Of a stretch of 64,000 nucleotides of DNA, positions 1 to 7,479 are shown in pieces. Origin of the DNA: JAPULR01 sp965238215 (lineage in GTDB: Bacteria; Chloroflexota; Dehalococcoidia; Lucifugimonadales; GCA-2712585). The number at the start of each line of letters is the position of its first letter. Position 1 is the first letter of the stretch. The notes under the pieces are model-generated. The model was given only the letters and a program-made list of their open reading frames with translations. It had not been told where the DNA came from and made no database searches. A program made the translations under genes and the position numbers. Location: the NCBI GenBank assembly GCA_965238215.1, contig OZ250180.1:186001-250000 (forward strand), given 5' to 3'.

Positions 1-1403
1 TAGCTATGGAGACTCCTGCGGACACAGTGGCGCCGCTAATTCCAGCACTGCCGCCTGCCTATCTCGGTCCAACCTCGCTTGAAGAGAGGATATTCGCGTC
101 GCCCGTTATCGCCCGGGTGCGGCTCGACTCCGTGTCTTCAACGACAGAGCTCGGCACTACGTACCAGGGGATGAAGCACTTAGCGCTGCTGGAGTTCAGC
201 TTCAGCGTTGAGGAATACCTCAAGGGCACTAGGGCCGACGACATCGTGGCGGTGTGGGACGCTGCTCCATTCTTTGACACAGAGAAGGAGGCCGAGGACG
301 CGCTTCCGGCCATAGCCGCCGCCCGGGACGCCCAGTGGGATAGCCGGGAGGCGATTGTCTTTCTACAAACCTCCGAGCTATCCCTCCCTAGCACACAGCA
401 GGCGAACCGATACTACCTGGCGTGGGCTGGCACCTGGATGAATTATGGCGACAACGACGCATACAGCCTAGCGAGCCGGCACAACAGGCTGTGGCTGCCG
501 GCCGCGGCGGCGGCGAGTGAGTCGTCGCAGGCCACAGGGGACCAGCAGCGCTTTCTGACGGATGTGCCGTCGGCAACAGGGACGGTGCCGACGATAACCC
601 TGGGGGAGATCAAGTCCAGCATTGGGGCGGTAACCGCCAAGCTCAGCGCTAGCGATGGCTCCGAGGAGTACACGGAATGCGTACGGGAAACATATTACCT
701 TGAAAGAAAGCATCGCTATCTGCGAGAGATATACCCAGACAGGGTAAACACAGGAAGCAACATCAGCCCGCCTCATTCTCACCAGTTCAACTCGGGACTG
801 GCTGGCGGTACGGTTGTTTATGAGATTCCTGAAGGGGATCCCATAACTCCCAGCGTACCGTTTGAAGTCTGGTTGGACGGAGGGGATGCAAGCTTGTTTA
901 GCGTGGCTACTCCGAGCCAAGACTACCGTGTAACAACAACACGTCCGCTTCCTGGTAGAGCGTACAAGTTCCACTTCAATCACAGAGGACCTTATTTCAG
1001 CCGCTGCGACGGAGATACCACACGCTACGAGTGGACGGTGACGGTGAACGCCCCCGCGGGCACCCTCCACGAGGCGTTCTTCGACCCGGTGAATGTTGGC
1101 ACGGCTGTGAGGGCCGACGCGACCAACGGGGTTCTGAAGCCCACGTCGTTCACCGTAGGTGGCACGGCCACGGAGATTTCGGGTCTTGAGTGGTCCAACG
1201 ACCAGGTCGTCCTGACCCTTGGCACCCACGCATCCCTGAGCGGGCAGGTGTTGGAATTCATCGCCCTCGACGGCAGCATCGCCCTCTCCCTCCTCACCGA
1301 CAACGCAACGGTGGACAGCACGGCGGGGACGTATTCGTGGCCCATGTCGAGCCAGCCTTGGCAGGACGGGGACAAGCTCATGCTGCGCATTCGGGAGGGC
1401 TGA
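1..1403 (+). CDS. lipoprotein-family protein, 5' end cut by window edge
   Basis: C-terminal part (about 466 residues visible) of a secreted or lipid-anchored protein of unknown function. The frame is open to base 1. The first visible residues align with the Pro/Thr linker of the full-length paralogue at 59291-60913, so the signal peptide and lipobox probably lie outside the window and the ATG at 6 is internal. A central domain (roughly residues 25-230) is followed by a region with conserved cysteines (YTECV, SRCDG) and an Ig-like C-terminal domain of about 115 residues beginning near NAPAGTLHEAFFDP. That last domain recurs in the genes at 59291 and 60978. A 250-base stretch (264-513) is identical to 59741-59990. 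Function unknown; the coding call is certain. Confidence 0.85.
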   Translation, partial: AMETPADTVAPLIPALPPAYLGPTSLEERIFASPVIARVRLDSVSSTTELGTTYQGMKHLALLEFSFSVEEYLKGTRADDIVAVWDAAPFFDTEKEAEDALPAIAAARDAQWDSREAIVFLQTSELSLPSTQQANRYYLAWAGTWMNYGDNDAYSLASRHNRLWLPAAAAASESSQATGDQQRFLTDVPSATGTVPTITLGEIKSSIGAVTAKLSASDGSEEYTECVRETYYLERKHRYLREIYPDRVNTGSNISPPHSHQFNSGLAGGTVVYEIPEGDPITPSVPFEVWLDGGDASLFSVATPSQDYRVTTTRPLPGRAYKFHFNHRGPYFSRCDGDTTRYEWTVTVNAPAGTLHEAFFDPVNVGTAVRADATNGVLKPTSFTVGGTATEISGLEWSNDQVVLTLGTHASLSGQVLEFIALDGSIALSLLTDNATVDSTAGTYSWPMSSQPWQDGDKLMLRIREG

Positions 1404-1474
1404 ACACGCCCACCAAACCTTCAATCAGTGGTAAGCTGAGACAGGAACATCCGAAAGCAGGGGAGGGTTTCGCC

Positions 1475-1705
1475 ATGACCAAGGCCTACGTGCTCATAAG
1501 CTCTGAGATTGCCTACACCAAGGACGTTTTGGAGGGGCTGCGGAAGCTGGAAGGCTTAGTGGAGGTCCACGAGGTGCTGGGCCCCTACGACATCGTGGCG
1601 GAGGTGGTGGCCGCCGACGTTGAGTCCATTCTGGTTATTTTGCAAAAGGACATCCGAAACATAAGCGGGATTAGAAACACGGTGACCTGCATCACGACAG
1701 ATTAG
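1475..1705 (+). CDS. stand-alone Lrp/AsnC ligand-binding (RAM) domain protein
   Basis: A 76-residue protein that is a complete RAM (Lrp/AsnC ligand-binding) domain with no helix-turn-helix. The fold pattern beta-alpha-beta-beta-alpha-beta is visible: AYVLISSE, DVLEGLRKL, VHEVLGPYDIVAEV, ESILVILQKDI, then VTCITTD. The LGPYDIVAEV core is typical. Such stand-alone domains bind amino acids or assemble with Lrp proteins; whether this one regulates anything is inference. The ATG at 1475 follows a GGGAGG at 1461-1466. It lies 72 bases after the lipoprotein gene and before a long repeat zone. Confidence 0.85.
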   Translation: MTKAYVLISSEIAYTKDVLEGLRKLEGLVEVHEVLGPYDIVAEVVAADVESILVILQKDIRNISGIRNTVTCITTD

Positions 1706-2530
1706 CGGGGCCGGGTACCTGCGCTCAGCCCACGAGATTCTTCCCAGACCCTTGAAATGACATGGGGGGAAAGGGGGAGGGAGGCGGGTGGGCGCACACG
1801 GGGGAGGGCAGGTTTGAAACCTGCCCCTACGGTGCAAAGCAGGTGATGCTGGTTGAAGGGAAGGGCGGTTCCCGAACCGCCCCCACGGGAAGAAGGACCA
1901 TTGATAGCGGGGGCGAGATTCCTCGACTCCGCTTCGCTGCGCTCGGAATGACATTTGGGGGAGAATGGGGTATGGGTCCCCGCGCCTGTCTTCACAAGGG
2001 TAGGCTATGCGCGGGAAGAACGCAGGGAGGGATGGGTCCCTGCCCCCCGTCTTCACGGGGGCAGGATCTCGACGCGAGGACACGGGAGGGGAGGGCAACA
2101 AGATTCTTCGTCTCCGCTGCGCTGCGTTCAGAATGACATGGGGGGAAAGAAAGATGGGTTCCCGCCACCGGAGACCTTTGCATAACTATCGAATCGCATT
2201 CAAATGGCGGTGTAGAACGACTCTTGACATAGCTAAATCATGGGATTCTGGATTCCGGCTTTTGCCGGAATGACGGTTATGCAAAGGTCTCCCACCGCGG
2301 GAAAACGGTTTGGGATCGGGGTCTTGTAGCGGATGAAGGATGGGTTGCGAACCGCCTCTACAGGAGGAGAATGTTGTCAGGCACGGGGTTCACCCCCATC
2401 CCCCGTCTTCACGAGGGCAGGCCCTAACCTTCCCCCATCAAGGGGGAAGGGATTTGTTAGCGCGGAACGAGCGATTATCATATTAATGACAGTTAGGGGC
2501 ATCACTTGTGGGCGCGCGTCTTTGGCGGGG
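1706..2530. repeat. non-coding zone of dispersed palindromic repeats
   Basis: About 825 bases without a credible gene. It is made of short repeat units: a perfect palindrome at 1806-1826 (10-base arms GGGCAGGTTT/AAACCTGCCC around one G); a second hairpin at 1863-1882 (GGGCGGTTC/GAACCGCCC); two copies of a motif resembling ctccgcttcgctgcgctcgg followed by aatgaca (near 1917-1951 and 2102-2137) plus a degenerate third near 1731-1762; several copies of a cGTCTTCACnnGGGcAGG unit (near 1988, 2049 and 2404); and a 123-base MITE-like element (listed separately). Reading frames here lack protein-like composition. Related palindromes occur near 22600, 27335 and 49621. Confidence 0.8.
2170..2292. mobile_element. 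123-bp MITE-like element with 17-bp terminal inverted repeats
   Basis: The left end GGAGACCTTTGCATAAC (2170-2186) is the exact reverse complement of the right end at 2276-2292. Both ends are flanked by the tetranucleotide CACC (2166-2169 and 2293-2296), consistent with a 4-bp target duplication. The interior has no ORF and carries a second palindrome, ATTCCGGC/GCCGGAAT, near 2252-2271. This is the architecture of a non-autonomous element moved by a transposase encoded elsewhere. The parent family cannot be named from this window. Confidence 0.7.
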
Positions 2531-3754
2531 CTAGATTGCTCCGAGCTGTCTGAGGTTTACGAGTTTCGCTTGGGAAAGGCCCAACTCTTCGCTGTACACT
2601 TCCTTATTGTGCTGGCCCAGCATAGGCGCGGGGCGGCGCAGAGACCACGGGCATTCGGGCAGGCGAAACATCTCGCCCGGAACCCGCAGTCGGCCCATCA
2701 CAGGATGTTCGATCTCGGAGAAGTAGCCCCGCTCCTCTAGTTGGGGACAGTTAGTCAAGTCTTCGGAGGTCTGCACCACTCCCGCCACGAAGCCCTCCGA
2801 CATGAAGGTGTTGAAGTACTCGGCTTTCTTCCACTTCTTGAGGAGGGGCAGCAAGACGTCGTCCAACTCCTCCCGGTGCTCCGCGATGAGCTGCCGGTCT
2901 GCGAATTTTGTGTCGTCAAGTTCCGGGTAGCCCAGCAGGGTAACGTACTCGTGGAAGGGCGCCGTGGGGCGTCCCCGCTGCATCGTCGGCGCGATGTGGC
3001 CGTCCTCGGCGGGGACGATGCCCTCAAATCGGGTGCCTTTGAATGAGCCGCTTTCTTTCTTCGGCGCGCGGCGCTCGATGGTGCCGGTGTAGGAGTAGCG
3101 GGTGGCGCTGTCGTAGTGGTGGGCAGCCACCGACTCCTGGAGGGACAGGTCAATGTGCTGCCCTTCGCCCGTCATCAGTCGGGAGAAGAGGGCGGCGGAG
3201 GTGGCGTAGGCGGCAATCATGCCACCCATGTAGAAGCTCTGGGGGTGGCCATGCTTTAGCGGCTCGCGGTCGTGGGCGCCGCTAGAGTACATCATGCCGC
3301 TCATGGCGTAGTAGACCAGGTCGCTTCCGGCGTAGTCCCGGTAGGGGCCGAACTGGCCGAAGGGGGTGATGGACGTGACCACCAAACCCGGATTCACCTT
3401 TTCCAGGTCTTCGTAGCCAAGGCCCAACGAAGCGAGATAACCGGAGGGAAAACTCTCCAACAAAACGTCGGCGTCTTTGACGAGGTCCAGCAGCAGCTTC
3501 CGACCGGCGGCGGTCTCCACGTTCAGAGTGACGCCGCGCTTATTGCAGTTCAGGTAGAAGAAAAGGAGGCTCTTCTCCGGATGGGGGTCGTCGTGGAAGA
3601 AGGGGCCGATGCTACGGGTCGGGTCGCCGGCGGGGGCGGGCTCAACCTTCAGAACTTCCGAGCCGTAGTCGGCGAACATCTTCGAGCACAGCGGCCCAGC
3701 CACGTGGGTGCTCAGGTCAACAATCTTGAACTGTCCCAGGGCGGTTTCGGGCAT
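2531..3754 (-). CDS. CaiB/BaiF (class III) CoA-transferase family protein, catalytic Asp not conserved
   Basis: About 407 residues, the usual family length. The N-terminal Rossmann-like segment (FKIVDLSTHVAGPLCSKMFADYGSEVLKVEP) and the GSDLVYYAMSG and GEGQHIDLSLQES segments are typical of formyl-CoA/CaiB-type transferases, which move CoA between carboxylic acids. At the position where the family carries the catalytic Asp (pattern D-x-x-x-G before the AALxxL helix) this protein reads SFYMGG, so Phe174 replaces Asp. It is the last gene of the 2.5-8.7 kb operon and follows its paralogue by 1 base. Alternative in-frame starts occur at 3763, 3769, 3772 and TTG 3778, overlapping the upstream gene. 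It may be a structural partner of the upstream CoA-transferase; that is inference. Confidence 0.9.
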   Translation of the reverse strand: MPETALGQFKIVDLSTHVAGPLCSKMFADYGSEVLKVEPAPAGDPTRSIGPFFHDDPHPEKSLLFFYLNCNKRGVTLNVETAAGRKLLLDLVKDADVLLESFPSGYLASLGLGYEDLEKVNPGLVVTSITPFGQFGPYRDYAGSDLVYYAMSGMMYSSGAHDREPLKHGHPQSFYMGGMIAAYATSAALFSRLMTGEGQHIDLSLQESVAAHHYDSATRYSYTGTIERRAPKKESGSFKGTRFEGIVPAEDGHIAPTMQRGRPTAPFHEYVTLLGYPELDDTKFADRQLIAEHREELDDVLLPLLKKWKKAEYFNTFMSEGFVAGVVQTSEDLTNCPQLEERGYFSEIEHPVMGRLRVPGEMFRLPECPWSLRRPAPMLGQHNKEVYSEELGLSQAKLVNLRQLGAI

Positions 3755-3755
3755 T

Positions 3756-5126
3756 CTATTCATTCCCATCATTCCCAACGATTTCAGAGTAGTCTGGGTC
3801 GTAACCGGCGAGGGTGCCCTCCTCCAACTGGCGTTGGTAGGAGGGAGGCTTGAAGTCGGGGAGGTCAGTAGGAATCTTGCCGAGCATGTTGATATCGTAG
3901 AGACGCTCTATCTCGGCAGGGTCGCGGCCCAGCAGGTCGCCGAGGATGTACTCGTTGTGCTCTCCCAGACCGGGAGCGGGCCTCTGGATACGGCTGGGGG
4001 TCTTGGACATTTTCCAAGGGCGGCCAAAGTATATCTTTGGGCCGATGCCGGAGTCCGGGCGGTGGTTGACTCTCTCGTAGAAGCCGCGGTTTCTCATGTG
4101 CGGGTTTGTAAGCACCTCGCGGCTGTTCAACACCGCGGCGGCGGGTATTTTTTCTCCTTGTAGAGCCTCCATCAGTTCGATGTGGTCCCAACAGGAAGTC
4201 CAGCGGCTCAACAGACCGTCCAGTTCGTCCTGATGCTTCAGACGGGAAGGCGCGTCGGCAAACCGCTCTTCAAGACTCCATGCTAGGCTGCCCATTGCTT
4301 TCGTGAGCGCCTGCCACTGGTCGTCGTTCTCGACGCCAATGGCGATCCACTTGTCATCGCCGCGGCAGGGGTAGACGCCGTGGGGGGCATGGTAGGGATG
4401 ACGGTTGCCCATGATGCGACCGTTGCGACCGTTGACCTCGTAGTCCAACACGGCGTCACCCATAGTAGCAACGCCAATCTGGTACATAGCCAGGTCAAGC
4501 CACTGGCCTTTGCCCGTCTTCTGGCGGTAGTGGAGCGCGGCGAGAATGGCGAAAACGGCGGTCCAGCCAACGTGCTGGTCGAAGAAGGACTTGCCCACCC
4601 GACGGGGCCCCTCGTCAGGGTAGCCGGTGAACTGGCTAAGGCCGCAGGTAAGCTCAAACATTCGCCCTATGCCGGCGTAAGTCCTCCACGGGCCGGTGTG
4701 ACCAAAGCCGGTGTTGGAGACGTAGATAAGGTCGGGCTTCTCCTTCTTCAACTCCTCGTAGGAAAGGCCCAGCCGGTCCATGGTGCCGGCGCGGTTATTC
4801 TCCACCACAACGTCGCTGATGCGGGTCAACTCCTTGAAGGCTTGAACGCCCTCCGCGACTTTCAGATTAAGAGTTACGCCAAGCTTGCTGCGCTGCAGGG
4901 TGTTGAAGGAGCCGTCCCGATTCCACGGCTCATCGCCGGGCTCGTTGTCGGCGTAGAGGAGACGGGCGGCCTCGGTACGAAAGAGGGTGTGCGTTTCGAC
5001 TTTGATAACTTCCGCGCCCATGTCGGCCATTATGTGAAGGGCCATGGGCATGGCCACCATGGTAGTGGAGTCGATGATACGCAGGCCAGCGAGAGGCCCC
5101 TTCTTCTTGGATGCGTCGTCAGTCAA
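3756..5126 (-). CDS. CaiB/BaiF (class III) CoA-transferase
   Basis: A 456-residue CoA-transferase family III protein. The N-terminus has the family pattern LAGLRIIDSTTMVAMPMALHIMADMGAEVIKVE. The expected catalytic Asp is present (KSFFDQHVGW, Asp183), followed by the AILAALHYRQKTGKGQWLDLAMYQ segment. It should transfer CoA between an organic acid and an acyl-CoA through an aspartyl-CoA thioester; the substrate is not deducible. The TTG start at 5126 lies 3 bases after the stop of the upstream ornithine-cyclodeaminase-like gene, with a GGAG inside that gene, so translation is probably coupled. It pairs with the downstream paralogue lacking the Asp. Confidence 0.93.
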   Translation of the reverse strand: MTDDASKKKGPLAGLRIIDSTTMVAMPMALHIMADMGAEVIKVETHTLFRTEAARLLYADNEPGDEPWNRDGSFNTLQRSKLGVTLNLKVAEGVQAFKELTRISDVVVENNRAGTMDRLGLSYEELKKEKPDLIYVSNTGFGHTGPWRTYAGIGRMFELTCGLSQFTGYPDEGPRRVGKSFFDQHVGWTAVFAILAALHYRQKTGKGQWLDLAMYQIGVATMGDAVLDYEVNGRNGRIMGNRHPYHAPHGVYPCRGDDKWIAIGVENDDQWQALTKAMGSLAWSLEERFADAPSRLKHQDELDGLLSRWTSCWDHIELMEALQGEKIPAAAVLNSREVLTNPHMRNRGFYERVNHRPDSGIGPKIYFGRPWKMSKTPSRIQRPAPGLGEHNEYILGDLLGRDPAEIERLYDINMLGKIPTDLPDFKPPSYQRQLEEGTLAGYDPDYSEIVGNDGNE

Positions 5127-5129
5127 AGG

Positions 5130-6089
5130 CTATAACTCCAAGGGAACTTCCACGCCCAGTCCCTCTTCCTTGGCCTTGCGATAGACGTAGGCGGCGGCGG
5201 CAACGTCGCTGACGGCGATGCCCTGGGATTCGAAGAGGGTAATCTCGTCGGCGGACTCCCGCCCAGAAACCCGGCCCGCTACGACCGAGGCCAGGTCGTG
5301 AATCTGGTCCCATCGCACGACGCCCCGCTCGATGGAATAGAGCAGGTCGCCCGCTTCTATTTTAGCGTCCTCCAAGCTATCAACCACGATGCGGTCCGAC
5401 CGGCGGATTACGTTGTCGTCCACTTCTTGACGGATCCAGTGGTTGCTGCCGGCGGCGTTGACGTGCATGCCCGGCTCCAGCCATTCGCCCAGGAGAACGG
5501 GCCGGCGAGTGGTGGTCATGGTGATAACGATGTCCGAACCGCTAGCGCATTCTTCGGCGCTTTCGGCTTGGGTAACTTCCAGACCCAACTTTTCCGACAT
5601 CTCGGCGCAGAACTTGGCGGCCGCCTTGGGAAAGCGGTCGTAGGCCTTCACCGACTTTATACTGCGGACGGCGCACACGCCTTCCAACTGGCCCCGGCCC
5701 TGGAACCCCGTTCCGATGATGCCTACGGTTGCCGCGTCCTTCCGGGCCATGTGCCGGGTGGCTACGGCGCTGACGGCGCTGGTGCGAAGCAGCGAACAGC
5801 GCGCACCCTGGACCAGCGCCAGCAGGTCTCCCGTAGCGCTGTCGTACAGCAGTATGAGAAAGCGGGTCCCGGCGCGGAAGCTGGTGTAGGTCTTTAGGCC
5901 GAAGACGCCGCTGCCCAGGACAGACGCCGCCATCAGGTGATGAAAGCCGCGGGGCAGCCGGATGCGGGAGCGGGGGCGGTTCCAAGTATCGCCCTGCCCG
6001 GCCTGACGAAAAGCGTCTTCCATGACCTTGACGCAGTCGGCCATGGACATTACCTGGTCAACTTCGGCGTCTCCTAGCAGCAACGCCAT
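5130..6089 (-). CDS. ornithine cyclodeaminase/mu-crystallin family protein
   Basis: A 319-residue NAD(P)-binding protein. The Rossmann segment TVGIIGTGFQGRGQLEGV lies at about residues 140-160, preceded by the family's LVQGARCSLLRTSAVSAVATRHMA region. The C-terminal WLEPGMHVNAAGSNHWIRQEVDDNVIRRSDRIVVDS segment is also typical. Family members are ornithine or alanine dehydrogenase-like deaminases, or ketimine reductases; sequence alone does not decide. The ATG at 6089 has AAGGGAAAG upstream. It lies between two dehydratase-like genes and two CoA-transferases in one operon, suggesting a joint pathway for an amino- or imino-acid-derived acyl-CoA. A second family member is cut by the right edge of the window. 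Confidence 0.92.
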   Translation of the reverse strand: MALLLGDAEVDQVMSMADCVKVMEDAFRQAGQGDTWNRPRSRIRLPRGFHHLMAASVLGSGVFGLKTYTSFRAGTRFLILLYDSATGDLLALVQGARCSLLRTSAVSAVATRHMARKDAATVGIIGTGFQGRGQLEGVCAVRSIKSVKAYDRFPKAAAKFCAEMSEKLGLEVTQAESAEECASGSDIVITMTTTRRPVLLGEWLEPGMHVNAAGSNHWIRQEVDDNVIRRSDRIVVDSLEDAKIEAGDLLYSIERGVVRWDQIHDLASVVAGRVSGRESADEITLFESQGIAVSDVAAAAYVYRKAKEEGLGVEVPLEL

Positions 6090-6132
6090 CAGTTTTCTTT
6101 CCCTTGGAATTGCTTGAGGTCAAAGGGCATTT

Positions 6133-7479
6133 CTAGTACCAGTTCTTGCGGTAGGTGTTGTAGCCGACAAAGGGCGGGCGGGCGGGATGGGGTATGGGCA
6201 GTTGCACCGGCCCGGATTCGCGGGAGGGAAGATAGACGGTGGCGGAGCCGGGCGCTTGGGCCTCCCCCACCTGGTTGGCGCCTTCTATGTCAATGCCTAC
6301 GGCGTGGTATTCAGCCTCGCCGGGCACGGCTCCGGGGCCTTCCTCGCCTCGCTGCATCTCCTTAAACTTCTTGACGACCGTGCCCTTGTAGATGGTGACG
6401 TCGCCGTAGAACACGGGCTTCCGCATGGCAATGTAGAACCTGCGGATGAACCCTTCGTCGCCCATCCAGTTGGTCAGCAGCTGGGCGGGAATCTGGACCC
6501 GCTGCACCCCGAAGTCGAAGGGGCCGGGCAGTCCCCGGTAGATGGCCAGCAACGCGTCCTCGTGCTCGGAGCCGGGGGTCCAGGGCCAGCGGGTGATGGG
6601 ATGCACGCGCACCCATTCGCCGGTCTTGCGGGAGTGGTGGTAGGAAGGCTCGAAGGCGAGCTCGTCGCCGGGCAGGTTCTCTGCCGCCTTGGTGCAGTAG
6701 TCCATGAAGTGACGCGACACCTGGTCCTGGAGGGTCCACGGCGGAAGGACGTAGGGGCCAATCTCGTCGCCCACATTCACGTCTTCCCAATACAGCGGCT
6801 CCGCGCCACGGGGTCGGAAGCCTTCTATCATCCTCACGTACTTCTCAATCTGTTCCGGGCTGTACTGGGACGCCTTCCGTTCGTACATCATGTGCTGTCC
6901 CAACCGCTCACGGGGCACGGCGCGGCTCGATTCCATGATTCGCTGGGGCACCATAATCTGAGTGCCGTAGCACTTGGCGGGCATGTCGCCGTGGAAGTCG
7001 TGATAGTAGCACTCGGAGATGAGGAAGATTAGCTTGCCCTGGGAGCCGGACCTCTCAATCAGCTCCTTGGTCACCTTGGAAGAGCGGAACTTGGCGCCGG
7101 CGCGAATGACGTCATAGAACTCCCAGGCGGTGCCGGAGATGAAGTTGGCCATGGGATAACCCTGGGGGCGCTTTGCGCCGTGAGCCGACGGATAGCGGAT
7201 GAGAGCGAGAATTGGCCCCGGCGCCAGCTGAGAGCCGTAACGGGAGCGGCGACCGTATTCGGGGTCTGTGTAGAGGGGATTGTCGTCACCGATGCTAAGG
7301 GCGTAGTTTCGGACGGTCCGTTCGTCCAGACGAAGGGTGGCCTCGTAGGGCGGGCCCGACTGGTCGATGGGAGACGGCGGGTCCGGCGGCAGGTTCTCCA
7401 TAACCTCCTCGCCGATCATCGCCCTTGTCCGTTCTATGTATTCGTCAACGGCCTCTTCGAAGGTCTGCTCAGTTGTCAT
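6133..7479 (-). CDS. MaoC/FAS1-like dehydratase family protein (double hot-dog)
   Basis: About 448 residues with two hot-dog domains. The N-terminal FAS1-like dehydratase domain has LSIGDDNPLYTDPEYG near residues 75-90, matching the hydratase-2 pattern GDxNPxH but with Tyr at the His position, as is usual in this subfamily. The second hot-dog follows the VGDEIGPYVLPPWTLQDQ region. A role in hydration or dehydration of an acyl-CoA is likely; the substrate is unknown. The ATG at 7479 overlaps the stop of the upstream paralogue by 11 bases. Longer in-frame extensions read out-of-frame sequence of that neighbour and were rejected. Confidence 0.88.
   Translation of the reverse strand: MTTEQTFEEAVDEYIERTRAMIGEEVMENLPPDPPSPIDQSGPPYEATLRLDERTVRNYALSIGDDNPLYTDPEYGRRSRYGSQLAPGPILALIRYPSAHGAKRPQGYPMANFISGTAWEFYDVIRAGAKFRSSKVTKELIERSGSQGKLIFLISECYYHDFHGDMPAKCYGTQIMVPQRIMESSRAVPRERLGQHMMYERKASQYSPEQIEKYVRMIEGFRPRGAEPLYWEDVNVGDEIGPYVLPPWTLQDQVSRHFMDYCTKAAENLPGDELAFEPSYHHSRKTGEWVRVHPITRWPWTPGSEHEDALLAIYRGLPGPFDFGVQRVQIPAQLLTNWMGDEGFIRRFYIAMRKPVFYGDVTIYKGTVVKKFKEMQRGEEGPGAVPGEAEYHAVGIDIEGANQVGEAQAPGSATVYLPSRESGPVQLPIPHPARPPFVGYNTYRKNWY

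Noticed and set aside
468..1424. A 318-codon minus-strand frame over the left-edge lipoprotein gene
   Set aside because: Arg/Gly/Pro-rich shadow of the real gene; a similar shadow occurs over the paralogue at 59945-60577.
1762..2273. Several short frames in the repeat zone
   Set aside because: They translate palindromic repeats and show no protein-like composition or ribosome sites.
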